From: Silene latifolia
Lineage: Eukaryota > Streptophyta > Magnoliopsida > Caryophyllales > Caryophyllaceae
Assembly (NCBI RefSeq): GCF_048544455.1
Contig: NC_133538.1
Span: 451,063,311-451,127,310, forward strand
Direction of reading: 5' to 3'
DNA: 64,000 bases
Shown here in pieces: positions 35,462 through 51,218 of this stretch. Under the pieces are notes generated by a model that worked only from the letters and a program-made list of their open reading frames with translations, was not told the DNA's origin and ran no database searches. Position numbers and translations under genes: made by a program. Each line of letters starts with the position of its first letter. Position 1 is the first letter of the stretch.

Positions 35462-38400
35462 TCAACCATCATCAGCATCATCCTCATCTGAACTACCCTG
35501 AAAATACAAAAAGGTGAAACAGTGATATTATTTTATATAAGGAGTGATATTATTTCAAATGAAGTGTGATATTGTTTCTATCTCAGAACAATTACAAACA
35601 ATATCACATTCTGTTATCCTCAAGCAGTGATACTGTGTACTACAAAAGTGTGATATTATTTCTAACAAGATGTGGTATTGTTTCTAAAATTACCAGGAAA
35701 ATATAAAAGAAAGTTGAGACAGATGTGTTGACACATTCTGTTATCCTCAAATAATATCACATTCTGGTATCGTCAAATAGTGATACTGTTTAGTATAAGA
35801 TGTGATATTATTTTAAATAACATGTGGTATTGTTTCTGACTCATGACCATACATCATAGATAAAAAGTTTCATACATAGACTGTTCATGGTGAACATACC
35901 TTATTGTCGGCATCAGGTACAAAAGCATTAGGACAGTTACGTTTATCATGGTGAGCTATTTGTTTGCAATTACGACAAAGCCTTTTAGGCTTCTCCGCTT
36001 TAGCTATGCATGTTGCTTTTTGGAGATCATTCTCTTCCCTCTACCCTTGTTCTTTACCTGACGAGGTGGTAAAATCCTCACCTCAGTTGAGGAACTGCAA
36101 CCAAGAAGCATCTCCAACTCCTGCTCTTTGGTCATTGACTCTGATTGCGGATTGAGTTTCACCCTGAATTGTTTAAGGGTGTCAACAAGATCAGTGATGT
36201 CCTTCGTAGACACATTCTTGAGCACACTGATGGTCGCGTAGAACTCTGACCATAACTTGCACATTTCCATCTTTCGTAAATCAGTGGCATCAAAATCCTC
36301 AATTAACTCACCATGTGGACCATAAAGAGGGATCTTATGTGCATTCTTGGTCCACCACATAAGAATGTATTTATCGGGCAAAGTGTGGACTTGTTTTCCA
36401 GAGTAAACCCAGATAATGTGTCTACAAATAATACCCTTCCTGTTGAACAACTTGCAAGAACATTCAGCGTCATTCGTTAGAGAATTGTAGACGACTTGGT
36501 AGGTCTTCTCGTTACGCATCAGCAATACCAATTAATTCTACACCGTTTGCAGGTGGTGTGAAGCCACCAACACTAAGGGAACAAATAGAAGCGAAGCTTC
36601 TACTTGAAAATACGAGAAAGCGATTTGTATAAACCTTGGAAGCATGAGCTTCCAACTTAAGAGAAGTCGCTAATTGTGGAAGAGTACAATCATCGTCTCT
36701 ATCAAGTTGTTTTTGAGTATGGCGCTGTACATCAATGACACTTTGAAACCGCATCAAGAATTCAACAAGTGTACCATGTGCATTTTCAAAACGCTTGAAA
36801 AAGTTATTCTGACTCTCAGAACGTTGAGTTGTTCGTAATAGACAACCCATAGGAACATCACGAAAATAAGCTGGGATCCATTTCCTCCTTTTTCTAAACA
36901 TGGTTGACAACCAGGAATTACCTTCAAGATTATGCTCATTGACCAACTGACACCACTTTTCTTCAAATTCAAGAGGTTCTAACTCAGCATCCCAAACAAT
37001 AGCATTCAAACGGCTGACAAAATCAGTCTCTCTCGAAATTGCAGGCCCAACCTTATCAGTAAGCTTTTGCATGATATGCCACATGCAATATCTGCGCTTA
37101 GCATGTTTGAAGACAGCACGCAAACCCAACTTTATTCCAGCACACTGATCAGTTATTATACGGTGTGGCTCTCGCTGTCCCATAGCATCAAGGAACTTTT
37201 GAAAGACCCATGTGAACGAATCTTCATCCTCATGAAATAGCAACGCAGAAGCAAAAGTAACTGACCTTTTGTGGTGGTCTACGCCAGTAAAAGGAGTGAA
37301 AAGCATACAATACTTATTCGTACTGTAAGTTGGATCGTAAGTGATGTAATCACCAAACAAAGCATAGTTTCTACGAGACTCTGCATCACACCAAAACGCA
37401 CGAACCAAGCATTTACCAGAATCCAACTCATAAGCAAAGTAAAAACCTGCATTGGTATCACGTTTATCCTCAAAATAGTTAACAAACAGTTGAGCATCTC
37501 GATCTCCTATGAAACATTTGATATCCCTTCCAAAATTCTTAAAATCAACCAGTTGAGCTCTACCATTCTCATAGCCATCTACATATTCCTTGACATTTCT
37601 AAATGCCCTTGTTGGCCCTTGATTAACACTTGAATGATCAATAATTGTCTTTTTATGGTAAAGATGGAGGTGCCTGTGTTTTTTTTGAAACTGTTGATTT
37701 CTAAGTGAACAAAGACGGTGATTATGCCACTCACGAAACTGAAAAACAACATAACCATCCCCATTATAGCGAAACTCAATCATAGTAGTACAACCAATCC
37801 TAGTTAATTTAGTGTTCCTGATATCAAAAGGCCTGGGAGTTGCCTGCTCCTTTCCACTATCTAAAACAGTAGCCTTCCCCTTACGATCTCTAAAACCTTC
37901 ACGGTTGCAAACAACAAATTTATACTTCACATCACCAAATGACCTTTTTAAGAAGACTTCCTAGGTTCAAAACCACATGCTTCTGCATACACATCATAAA
38001 AACTAATAGCTTCTTCCAACGTCCCAAACAACTGGCCAATATAAGGTTTAAACTCTGGTGCAACATTCCTTGTCCACAATTCACTACCACCAGGTGTGGA
38101 GTCCAAAAGTAGTTGATGCACACGAGAAGGAACAGAATGTTGTTCAACATGTGGAGTAGAACTAGATGCATCAGGTGGTTCAATCGAGCAATGTAGAAGT
38201 AAGTGAAGACTCAATAATATCATTACTATCTTTAGAGGTAATGGCAGAGACATGAAGATCATTACAGGAAGAAGAAGTTACATTACTTGTAGGATCTGGC
38301 AAGAAAAGTAAAATGTAAAATAACAAAAAAAAGTCTAAAAGATATGGACGAAAACAAAATCACACAAGTGGCTGAACAATATCACATATCCAGGAAAACA

Positions 38401-38793
38401 ATATCACGTTGTTTGGGAAAAATATCACACATGAAGATGGAAAACGATATCACAAAGAATGTTGCAGGAACAATATCACACAGGTGCCTGAACAATATCA
38501 CATATCCAGGAAAACAATATCACGTACTCTGGAACAAATATCACACATGAAGTTGAAAAACAATATCACAAACGTGAATATACAATGGTACATATCAACA
38601 TAAACAATATCACCAGGTGTAGAAAAAAATATCACATATTGAGAAAAATAAGAACGTCGATGAACAAAAAATATGTACCAAAAGTATGACGAACATGTGA
38701 TTGAAAGCTGAAAGTACAAAATAAAGAGAGAATACGCAGAGATTTCAGAATACGCTGAAAGTAAAAAATTAAGAAGAATAACATACCAGACAT
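35462..38793 (-). pseudogene. Mutator-like transposase with FAR1-type DNA-binding domain
   Basis: Gene model on minus: exon 1 38793-38787 (Met-Ser), intron 38296-38786, main coding 38295-35903, intron 35498-35902, last exon 35497-35462 (acidic GSSDEDDADDG end). Frames join across both introns. Domains in order: FAR1-type zinc domain (FYDVYAEACGFEPRKSS, FVVCNREGFR); MULE transposase with ITYDPTYSTNKY (Asp), RIITDQCAGI (Asp) and FEEKWCQLV (Glu); SWIM zinc finger (CSCKLFNRKGIICRH); and a CX2CX4HX5C knuckle (CRNCKQIAHHDKRNC). One-base frame changes near 38190, 37968, 36520 and 36030 break the frame. The DDE-type residues themselves are kept. Both introns are loaded with the GTGATATTGTTT motif. 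Confidence 0.83.
38296..38786 (-). repeat. Motif array (GTGATATTGTT) in transposase intron 1
   Basis: About a dozen copies, read AACAATATCAC on the plus strand, at 38355-38640. Spacing is irregular, about 15-35 bp. Confidence 0.85.
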
Positions 38794-38799
38794 CGCAAT

Positions 38800-39297
38800 G
38801 AAGATTGAAGACGCAGAGATTTGAGCAGGAAAACCTGGAAATCAGACAAAAACGTACCGAATTTAAGGAAGCACAAAATTAAATTGAAAATAACAAACAA
38901 AAGCAAGATGAAATTCAAATTATAGAAACGAAAGAAGAACAAACAGAGTAATGTTAGGACGAATTCGAAATTTAGGGACGAAAAACGCCAATTACGTACC
39001 TGAACAAACGAACTAATTGGAATAATATGATAATTGTGAAGAATGACGACGAAAAACGGAGATGACGCCTAAATTCTAGGGTTTTCCAGCTCAACAATGG
39101 AGGAAGAAGCTACAGTAGAGAGAGAAGTTGAAGGGAGAAGAAGAAAAAGGAGGAAATAACGTTATTCTTTGAAACGTAGTTTATATAGGCAAATTGTTAA
39201 ATTACAAATTTGCCCTTCCTTGTTTCCACCCTAAATACCTATCATAGTATTAATCCTCAATCCTCAAATATATAACTAATACTCACATGATCTCATT

Positions 39298-39300
<3 letters not shown>
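38800..39300 (-). other. 5' region of the transposase gene and right terminus of the element
   Basis: A leader-like stretch with CCCTAGAATTTAGG-type sequence on minus, an A/G-rich tract at 39110-39160, then the inverted terminal repeat containing CTCAATCCTCAAATAT. Confidence 0.5.

Positions 39301-39380
<80 letters not shown>
39301..39380. repeat. (TA)n microsatellite between TIR elements
   Basis: About 40 uninterrupted TA units between the Mutator-like element and element A. Confidence 0.98.
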
Positions 39381-39385
<5 letters not shown>

Positions 39386-41694
39386 TGAGTTCAAATGAGT
39401 CCACCTAAAATGGTGAGTTCACTAAGTCCTCATCTTAGCCATTGATTTTCTAAGATTGATGGTTGAGATTTTAAAATTTTAAGATGGAAACTTTAGTGTT
39501 TTATAAATGACACTTTAATTTATGAGTGTAACTTTAATTCTTTATAATTATAACTTTAATATTTAAGGTAATTTTATAAATAAAAATTTAGATTTGTGTT
39601 ATAAAATTTTATTTTAAATATATAAAATTGATTTTTGAATATACCTTTAGTGTTTTACGAGTGAAACTTTAATACTAAAAATTAAAAATTTAATTTTTTA
39701 GACATTTTTTAATAAAAATTTGAATTTATTTAATTTTACTGATTTATAAATATAACTTTAATGTTTTACGATTGAAATTTTAATGTTAAAAATTGAAACT
39801 TTATTTTTTTTACCCAATTTCTAATATTAAAATTTGAATTTATTTAATTTTACAGATTTATAAATATAACTTTAATGTTTTACAAGTGAAACTTTAATAA
39901 TATAAATTAAAACTTTAATTTTTTTAAACAATTTCTAATATAAAAATTTGAATTTATTAAATTTTACTAATTTATAAATTCTTTGTAAATATGATAATTT
40001 GATGAATGTAACTTTAATGTTTTACGATTGTAACTTTAGTCATAATTTTTGAAACTTTATTTTTTTTTAGGATTATAACTTTATACTAATTTGAATCTAT
40101 GTAATTTAAGTCCTTGCCAAGTATAATTAGTCAGCGTAACTTCAGTCCATATAAACGTAACTTTAGTCCATATGCGTTGTAACTTTAATCCATGCTGCTA
40201 AAACTTTATATTAATAACCACCCACAACCACCACTACATTCACCAACCACCATGACGTCACCCTGCAACCGCCTCCACCACGAGCCACCATACGAAAAAA
40301 AAACATAGATCTGAAAACGAAAAGGAAAAAAACAAAGAGAAAGGCGGTAGCCACGACATCATCACCACCCCATCCCCACAAAAGACCCACCACCAAAAAC
40401 AATAACTGCCATAGATCTGAAATTGAAAAGAAAAGAAAAAAAGTAGCAGCCACAACCGCGACCAACACCCCCACACAACCCACCAAAACACTACGACAAA
40501 CACCAATAAAATCTGAAAAAAAAAAGAGAAAGGGGGAGGGATAGAGGCGGCGTGGTAGGCAAGAACACCATTATCCACCGCATCTCCAACCACCACTAAC
40601 AACTTTTTCAGATCTGAATAAAAAAAATTGAGGCAGCGTGGCGGCGGCGGGTTGTGCCGAGGAAGGCACAAAATGAGAGGAGGAAGGCGACACGGGTGTT
40701 GGTCGAGGGAGGCAGAAGACAGGCGGGAAAAATAAAAGGTGGTGGCGGCGTGGGGAGGAGGGGCGTGGTGGCGGGAAAAATAAAAGGTGGTGGCGGCGTG
40801 GGGAGGAGGGGCGTGGTGGCGGCAGGGTGAGAGGAGAAAGAGGAGAGAAGAGGGATTTAGAGGTTTAGAGATTTAGAGAGAGAAGTGGAAGTGAGGGAGG
40901 CAAGTGAGTGAATGAACGAAATTAGGTTTTGTTGGGTTTTATATGGACTTTTTTTTCAGAAATAATCTTAGCCCTTGATTTTGTTACAATCTAAGGGCTA
41001 AAATTAGGACTTATGGACTCATGTAAGCAGGGACGAAGCTAGGGCCAAATAATAAGGGGGGCCGGTTTATAGACATACGAACGATGAATTACCATATTTC
41101 GTATATTTTAGCATTGTCAATTAACATCACACCTTTATTACGGAGTACTATAGTTATGATTATTTTTGGAAGTATATAAATTATAAATTGCTTTTTTCGA
41201 TGTAATAACGAAGTTTCACACACGTTAATTTTTTTTTCTTTTAAGATACTAATAAGCTTTCTATTGTTGAACCTTTATCAAAAATTCATTAGGTGCACAA
41301 AAATTAAGCCACATAAGGTATAACATCATGATAAAAAAAAAAGGAGTATGCACAAAATAAAACAAATTTGAAGATTATTATTTAGTCTAATTAAAAAAAA
41401 ATTGGCCAATTTTATTTTGCTTGAATAAGAATTTTTTTTAGTAGGACAATTTTATCTTAAATAAAGAATTTAAAAAATATTAGAGTTAAAAAGTCTAAAC
41501 CAAGATTCGAACTCAGGACCTCCTACACCTAAACAACAGCCAAACATCAATTACCATCTTTGCCAAGTTAAACCAATGCTTAGTTAACTACTAATAAATA
41601 TACATAGTTTAACCCAAGGCTGCCCGGGCCATGGCCCATCCGGCCATGCCTGTGCTTCGTCATTGCATGTAAGGAGGTGGACTCTCTTGATCCC
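39381..41694. mobile_element. Element A: noncoding TIR element, Mutator-like terminal signature
   Basis: Ends are inverted: left GTTCAAATGAGTCCACCT; right, reverse-complemented, GATCAAGAGAGTCCACCT. The interior (39470-40200) holds many copies of GTAACTTTAGT/GTAACTTTAAT, then a stretch with CCACCACC and polypurine tracts (40200-40900). It is interrupted by a hAT element at 41028-41665. It shares motif and layout with element B. No transposase. Confidence 0.7.
41020..41673. mobile_element. hAT-type element with 8-bp duplication CATGTAAG
   Basis: CATGTAAG at 41020-41027 and 41666-41673 flanks a 638-bp element (41028-41665). Its ends are CAGGGACGAAGC and, reverse-complemented, CAATGACGAAGC (10 of 12 matching). 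An 8-bp duplication and CAGGG-type ends are hallmarks of hAT elements. The interior is AT-rich and noncoding, so the element is non-autonomous. Confidence 0.85.
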
Positions 41695-41719
41695 ATATAT
41701 ATATATATATATATATATA
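41695..41719. repeat. (TA)n microsatellite between elements A and C
   Basis: About 12 TA units exactly between the two termini. Confidence 0.95.
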
Positions 41720-44324
41720 ATTAGAATCTAATCAGTCTAGCTTCTTAGGGTGAGTCCGTCCTACCAATTTGGACCGTCAGATGCGTGAGATCCAACAGCC
41801 AAGATCTAACGCGAGTTAGTAAGGGTATTTTTGTAATTTGCTGATATCACATAAAACCCCTCTTTTTCTTCTTCTGTCAGTAGTCATTTTCATTCCCTTT
41901 CATATTTTCTCATTTTTCTCTGTATACTTTTTCTCTCTCCTATCAAAACCACGATTATATCTCTCATATCAAAGCAAATTTGAGACGAAAATTTCGGACG
42001 ACGATTTCTACGGCTATGTGAATCTGGAATCGACGCTAACACCAGATCAATTTGTGGTTATTGCTAAGGTTTGTCACTACTTGTATGAACAAGTTGAATA
42101 ACCCTAGATTATTAAGATTTTTGGTGTATTTGAGCCATAATTTTCACACTGATCTTCAGTTTCTGGTCAATTCTTCTTAATCATTTTCAATTTTTGATTA
42201 ATTCTTCTTATTGATCTTCATTTTTTTCTGTTGCTTCTTCATTCTTCGATTACTCTTGACTGTTCTTACACGATTTCGATTTTATTTGTGTATAGGTGTT
42301 TACGCTGATCTTCATCGTCATTTACAATCGTCTATGTGATTCCTTTCGATTTAGGTATTTTCTGCACTTTTTCTACAATCGATATTCATCTCCAGTTTCG
42401 TTTTCTTGGAATCAAGCTTTCTATATGCGCGTCTTACGATTCTTCAGATTCTTCAATTTCATTTCATCCTATTTTGCTCTCTTCTATCAAATTCTTTGAA
42501 ATTGACGCCTCACCCTTCTTCATATGAAATAGAACATTTTTTCGCAATTCAATTACTTTGATTCGTATACTTTGATTGCCATATTGTTGATTTGATTAAG
42601 TTGTTTACGATTCCGTTCTATCGATTTGATGATTTTGTACTTTTTGGAGTAAGATGATTGATCTCTTTTAAATTAGGCTAGGATTTACTTTTTAAATAGC
42701 ATTTTAATTTTTTTACATTAAACTGAGATGTATAATGCGTGGAATGTATACTTTGTTACAATAATAATTTACCTGTGTTACAATAACGGTTGTACTTTGT
42801 TACAATAATGGTTTTCTCTTGTTACAATGATGGTTGTACTTCGCCACAATAATAGTAATTCCACCACCGAGATGTCAGTGTAACCTGTTATAATAGCGGT
42901 TTAACCTTGTTATGATAACGGTTTAACAATGTTATTATAATTCTAGTCTTATGAATGCGTTTCTCTATTGTCATAAATTATACTTGACGGGTTGGCTTTG
43001 AGTCAATATTCATAAAGAAAAGACCTTCTTTCGTAATTTAAGCAACTCTCGAAGTGGTTGGTATTTAAATCCTAGGTGTTGGTGTCATGTGCTTTTGTAT
43101 TGTTGAAGGTGTTGATCTGGTAAATCAGGTTTACTTATTTTGGAAATGTGGAAATGTCTACTTACCTATCTAATAGCGTTCTACTTGTGAAACAAAATAA
43201 TGCATAACTGTGTTACCTATCTTTCTAGTACGAAGTAAATCTAATGGTATAAGTGTGTTATTGTAATAGTGTAGTTGTGTTGTTATAATTATATACCTAT
43301 GTTACTTTAATGGTATAAGTATGTTCATAATTGTGTTATCTTAATAGTACTAGTGTAATTTTGTAGAGGCACTCGTCATTTTGCGGCTGATGAGTAGCAG
43401 TTGTGCACCTAGCTATTTCAGAAATTCAGAGATGTTAATTTCAAGTATTATTATTACTTTGTGTTTCATTATTGTGTGATACTGAAATAGTCTATATCCG
43501 TGAGGTATAGTTGTGATTATTCTACCAACCAGCCTAATTTCAAGTTTATGAGCAACAGATTCTTAGCCGTGTTTTGGTGTTGAATGTTGTAATTAAGCGC
43601 AGTCAGTGTGTTGCATGTTGTAATTACTACTAGACGAGGTATTAGCTTTTGAATATTTCGTGGAATGGCCTAATATTTTATTAGCTTTGACTATTTTCAA
43701 TTGTCTCATTCACTGACATGCTGAACATTTTTTGAGATGGGGATTGCTGATATTGAAGATATGGGAAGAGTACCCAAATAAAACCGGTTGTTAACTTCAT
43801 TCATTCACTTTCTTGTGGTTATTTTGACCTCTTACCTTCTGTCAGTCCCATTAATGATGGTCAGTAACAAGTTAACTTTTCTCAAGATAGAACAAGAAAA
43901 GCGAATGAATGAAGAGGAAATATGCAGTACATCTTTAATTTGGAGGTATATTTGTAGGAGACATGTGATTATGGCCTGTTTTGCTACATTACAGGTATCT
44001 GAGGAATGGTTTCAGGTTGCTTATGCACAGACCTGAAAACCTGAAATCATGCTACAAGAAATCAGAAAGGATACTCACATTAAAGTTCAGGCGATGGAGC
44101 TCGAAAAAGTGAAGCATTGTACCTACTTGATGCAGGTGGTGCTAATGGCATATGTGCATCAAGTTAGCTTTATTATTCAGTTATTTGTAATCTAGACGTT
44201 GATATAGTGAAAATTTCAGTATGTATGATGTTCGGGATGGTGATAAATGATACATTGTAATTGTCAAATTTTTTGAAGTAAAATGGCTAAAAATAACATT
44301 CGTGAGTTGTTATAACTATTTCAA

Positions 44325-44397
44325 AGGCTATTAGCTCAAATGGGAGAGTGATGTGCAAATTTTGCACAAAGGTATGGGTTCGAATCCCATATAGCCT
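44325..44397 (+). other. tRNA-like sequence (not a functional tRNA)
   Basis: A 73-nt cloverleaf: acceptor AGGCTAT/ATAGCCT (7 bp perfect), D-arm GCTC..GAGT, anticodon stem TGTGC/GCACA and T-arm around GGTTCGAATCCC. The 7-nt anticodon loop AAATTTT lacks the invariant T at position 33, so it is likely a decayed or tRNA-derived sequence. Confidence 0.55.
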
Positions 44398-44775
44398 AGT
44401 TAATGTAAGACTTCAGTGACTAGATCTTGTCCTGATACGAGCAATGTAGTAGCCTTAAGGATGAGCCAACTGTAATCATAGACATTTAAAAATAAGAATA
44501 AACAGGCCATGATCAGACACGAGAGTGAAATAGCGATGTTCGTGAGCCATTGTCGTCGCATGGCAGCGAGATAAGATTAACTTCTGTGAAATGCTTATTC
44601 AAAGCATGTGCTAGTTTTAGTAGGATTACAGGTTCTAGCCCTTTGTGCGTCAAAGTCAAGGCATGTTTAAATCATGCTCATCTAGACATGACACAACTTC
44701 ATCCGTCTTTTAAAGTAACATTTGTTAGTAATTAAAGTAACATTAGTTAGCCTTAACAGTAACAGAATATACAAT

Positions 44776-44843
44776 AACCAATACGGGAATTGAACCCACA
44801 TCTTGTGCATTACACAATGCTCTACCATTTGAGCTAATTGGCT
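44776..44843 (-). other. Second tRNA-like sequence, opposite strand
   Basis: 68 nt on minus. Acceptor AGCCAAT/ATTGGTT, D-arm AGCTCAAATGGTAGAGC, T-arm GGGTTCAATTCCC. A possible loop GTAATGC would give anticodon AAT (Ile). It resembles the copy at 44325-44397, read in the opposite direction. Confidence 0.55.
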
Positions 44844-45740
44844 TTTAAAAACAGTAAAAAATAATAATTATTCATAACGTAAACCAATTTATACGAGATT
44901 CATTCAAAGTCGTTTCAGCTTAAAGTGAACATCTTGAATACATAACTCTTATCATTTATCTACACAAGTCTTATACCAACAAATTGTGTGTGTTACAATA
45001 ACCACAAATATGTGTTACATTAACAATTAATATGCATTACAATAACGATTATGACTCACGAGAAGAGCTCAGGACACTACTCATATGGATTATACATGAT
45101 AATAAATGTGTTACACCAACCGCGGATATGTGTTACAATAATAGTTAATGTGTGTTACAATGACAAAATTCATATGGCTTATCAACGGATAAATATAAGT
45201 GTTATAATAACCACAAAGATATGTTACAATAACGACTAATATGTGTTACTATAAGTTATAATACAGGTATAAAATTAATAAATATGTTATAGTAATAAAA
45301 TATTATGCGTTACAGCAATCATATATGTTACTGTATGCGTAACTATAGTAACACAAGAATGAACCGCAAGACACAAGGCAAACAAATCAATTCGAAATCA
45401 CAACGGAATCATTTTCTCTTACTGATAACAAAGCCTTTACAAATGTCTACTCAGAGTCGGTAACTAACATTAATGAACCTCAAGGTCCTCAAGGCATAGA
45501 GATATCGGGAATAGTCATCAAAATCAAAGTGTCCCTCAAAGCAAACACTTTACAAGACAAAATTGTTTCACTTATTATTCACCAGAATAACCAAATATAC
45601 TCGACAACCAATTTTATATAACTCCTTAGTCGACACTTTACATTGCACAAGATAACTTTTCAACAACAAAAAGTATTCCATATGAGACAAAGGATATGCC
45701 TCTAGGTGATGGGGCAGTATATTTCAATTTATATGTGTTA

Positions 45741-46233
45741 CAATAATAGGAGTCCATTTTTGAAATAATGGTCAAAAATAAAATATTTGTCGTTTTGGGT
45801 CGGTTTTGAAAATATTTGTCAAAATGGTGTCCACGTAGGCTCGAGATTTCTAGACCTGAAACACGCCACTACTAATGGCGTGTTTTGTGAAGGAAACACG
45901 CCATTAGTAGTGGCGTGTCTTTACAATAATTTTTTTCCTCAACTGACTCAACTTTAAAAAAAAAAAAAAAAAAAAAAACTTAGGACACGCCATAGGGGAT
46001 GGCGTGTTTCCCCTCCGAAACCCGCCATTCCCAATGGCGTGTTTGTTTTAGTCCATTTTTTAATGAAGTTTTTTTCCCTACTCATTATAAACACGCCATT
46101 GGTAGTGGCGTGTTTTAGGTCCAGAAATCCCGAGCCTACGTGGATACCATTTTGACAAATATTTTCAAAACCGACCCAAAACGACAAATATTTTATTTTT
46201 GACCATTATTTCAAAAATGGTTACCAATAATAG
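45741..46233. mobile_element. Foldback MITE with 9-bp duplication CAATAATAG
   Basis: CAATAATAG at 45741-45749 and 46225-46233 flanks a 475-bp element (45750-46224). Its arms are about 118 bp long and differ at roughly seven positions, so the whole can fold back. The centre holds five ACACGCC..GGCGTGT inverted units and an A run (45956-45979). The 9-bp duplication suggests Mutator-type mobilisation. Confidence 0.88.
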
Positions 46234-46946
46234 CTAGTGTGTGTTACAATGACAAAACTCATGGTTTATGGACGAAAAAAACAAATCTGTTACAGTAACA
46301 TCAAAATTGTGTTACAATAACGGCTTATATATGTTACTCAATACACCAAACAACCGAAAAGCTATTTTGAACCAAACATTTTTTAGAGCTATGATCAACA
46401 ATCGATCGAGTACGAAGCCATTCAGATATTGATCAACTCAAAAATTGCAGAAATAATCATTCTAAATCAACCAAAAACCACACAATTCCTATGAAGGTAA
46501 GAAAAACTTAAAATCTATACAAATTAAAGCTCTAATCTAAATAGTTATGGGCGATCCATTTCGTAAAATCAAAATTGCAAAAGTAAAACTTGAATCGAAT
46601 GGTGCAAATATACCTGATTTTCAACGGTTTATTACGCTACACTAACGCAGAGAAAATCGACATTGAATAAGCAAATCTTCTATAATTGAATTAGAAGAAA
46701 TTGAATCGAAGAAGACAAATCGTTTTTGCGTTGATGTTTTTTTAGGGGAAAACGGCTGGATCAATGAAGAGGAGAGAGAAAAAAAAATTATGATTTGAAA
46801 ATGCCGTGTTTTTGGCGGTTTTGTTAATCCCTTACAACTGACGTGGCACATGCAACGTGGCTTCATCCTGTGTGTCCATTATTTTGATCGGACAGTCTGA
46901 AATGGTAGGACGGACTCATTTAAAACCCTGGACTCACCGGATCCCT

Positions 46947-51203
<4,257 letters not shown>

Positions 51204-51218
51204 ATCATTCCACCTTTT
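51204..51218 (-). other. Polypurine tract
   Basis: AAAAGGTGGAATGAT on minus, next to the LTR start TGTAACACCCACG. Confidence 0.7.

Noticed and set aside
40211-40671. Minus-strand frames rich in Val, Trp and Phe; also 47686-48195
   Set aside because: They lie in matching low-complexity CCACCACC and A-rich stretches of elements A and B and are not conserved as protein.
41838-42101. Short gene at the left end of element C
   Set aside because: A leader-like stretch and one possible exon are present, but no downstream exons or known domain could be tied to it.
44325-44397. Functional tRNA gene
   Set aside because: The anticodon loop lacks the invariant T at position 33 and the sequence sits inside a transposon; called tRNA-like only.
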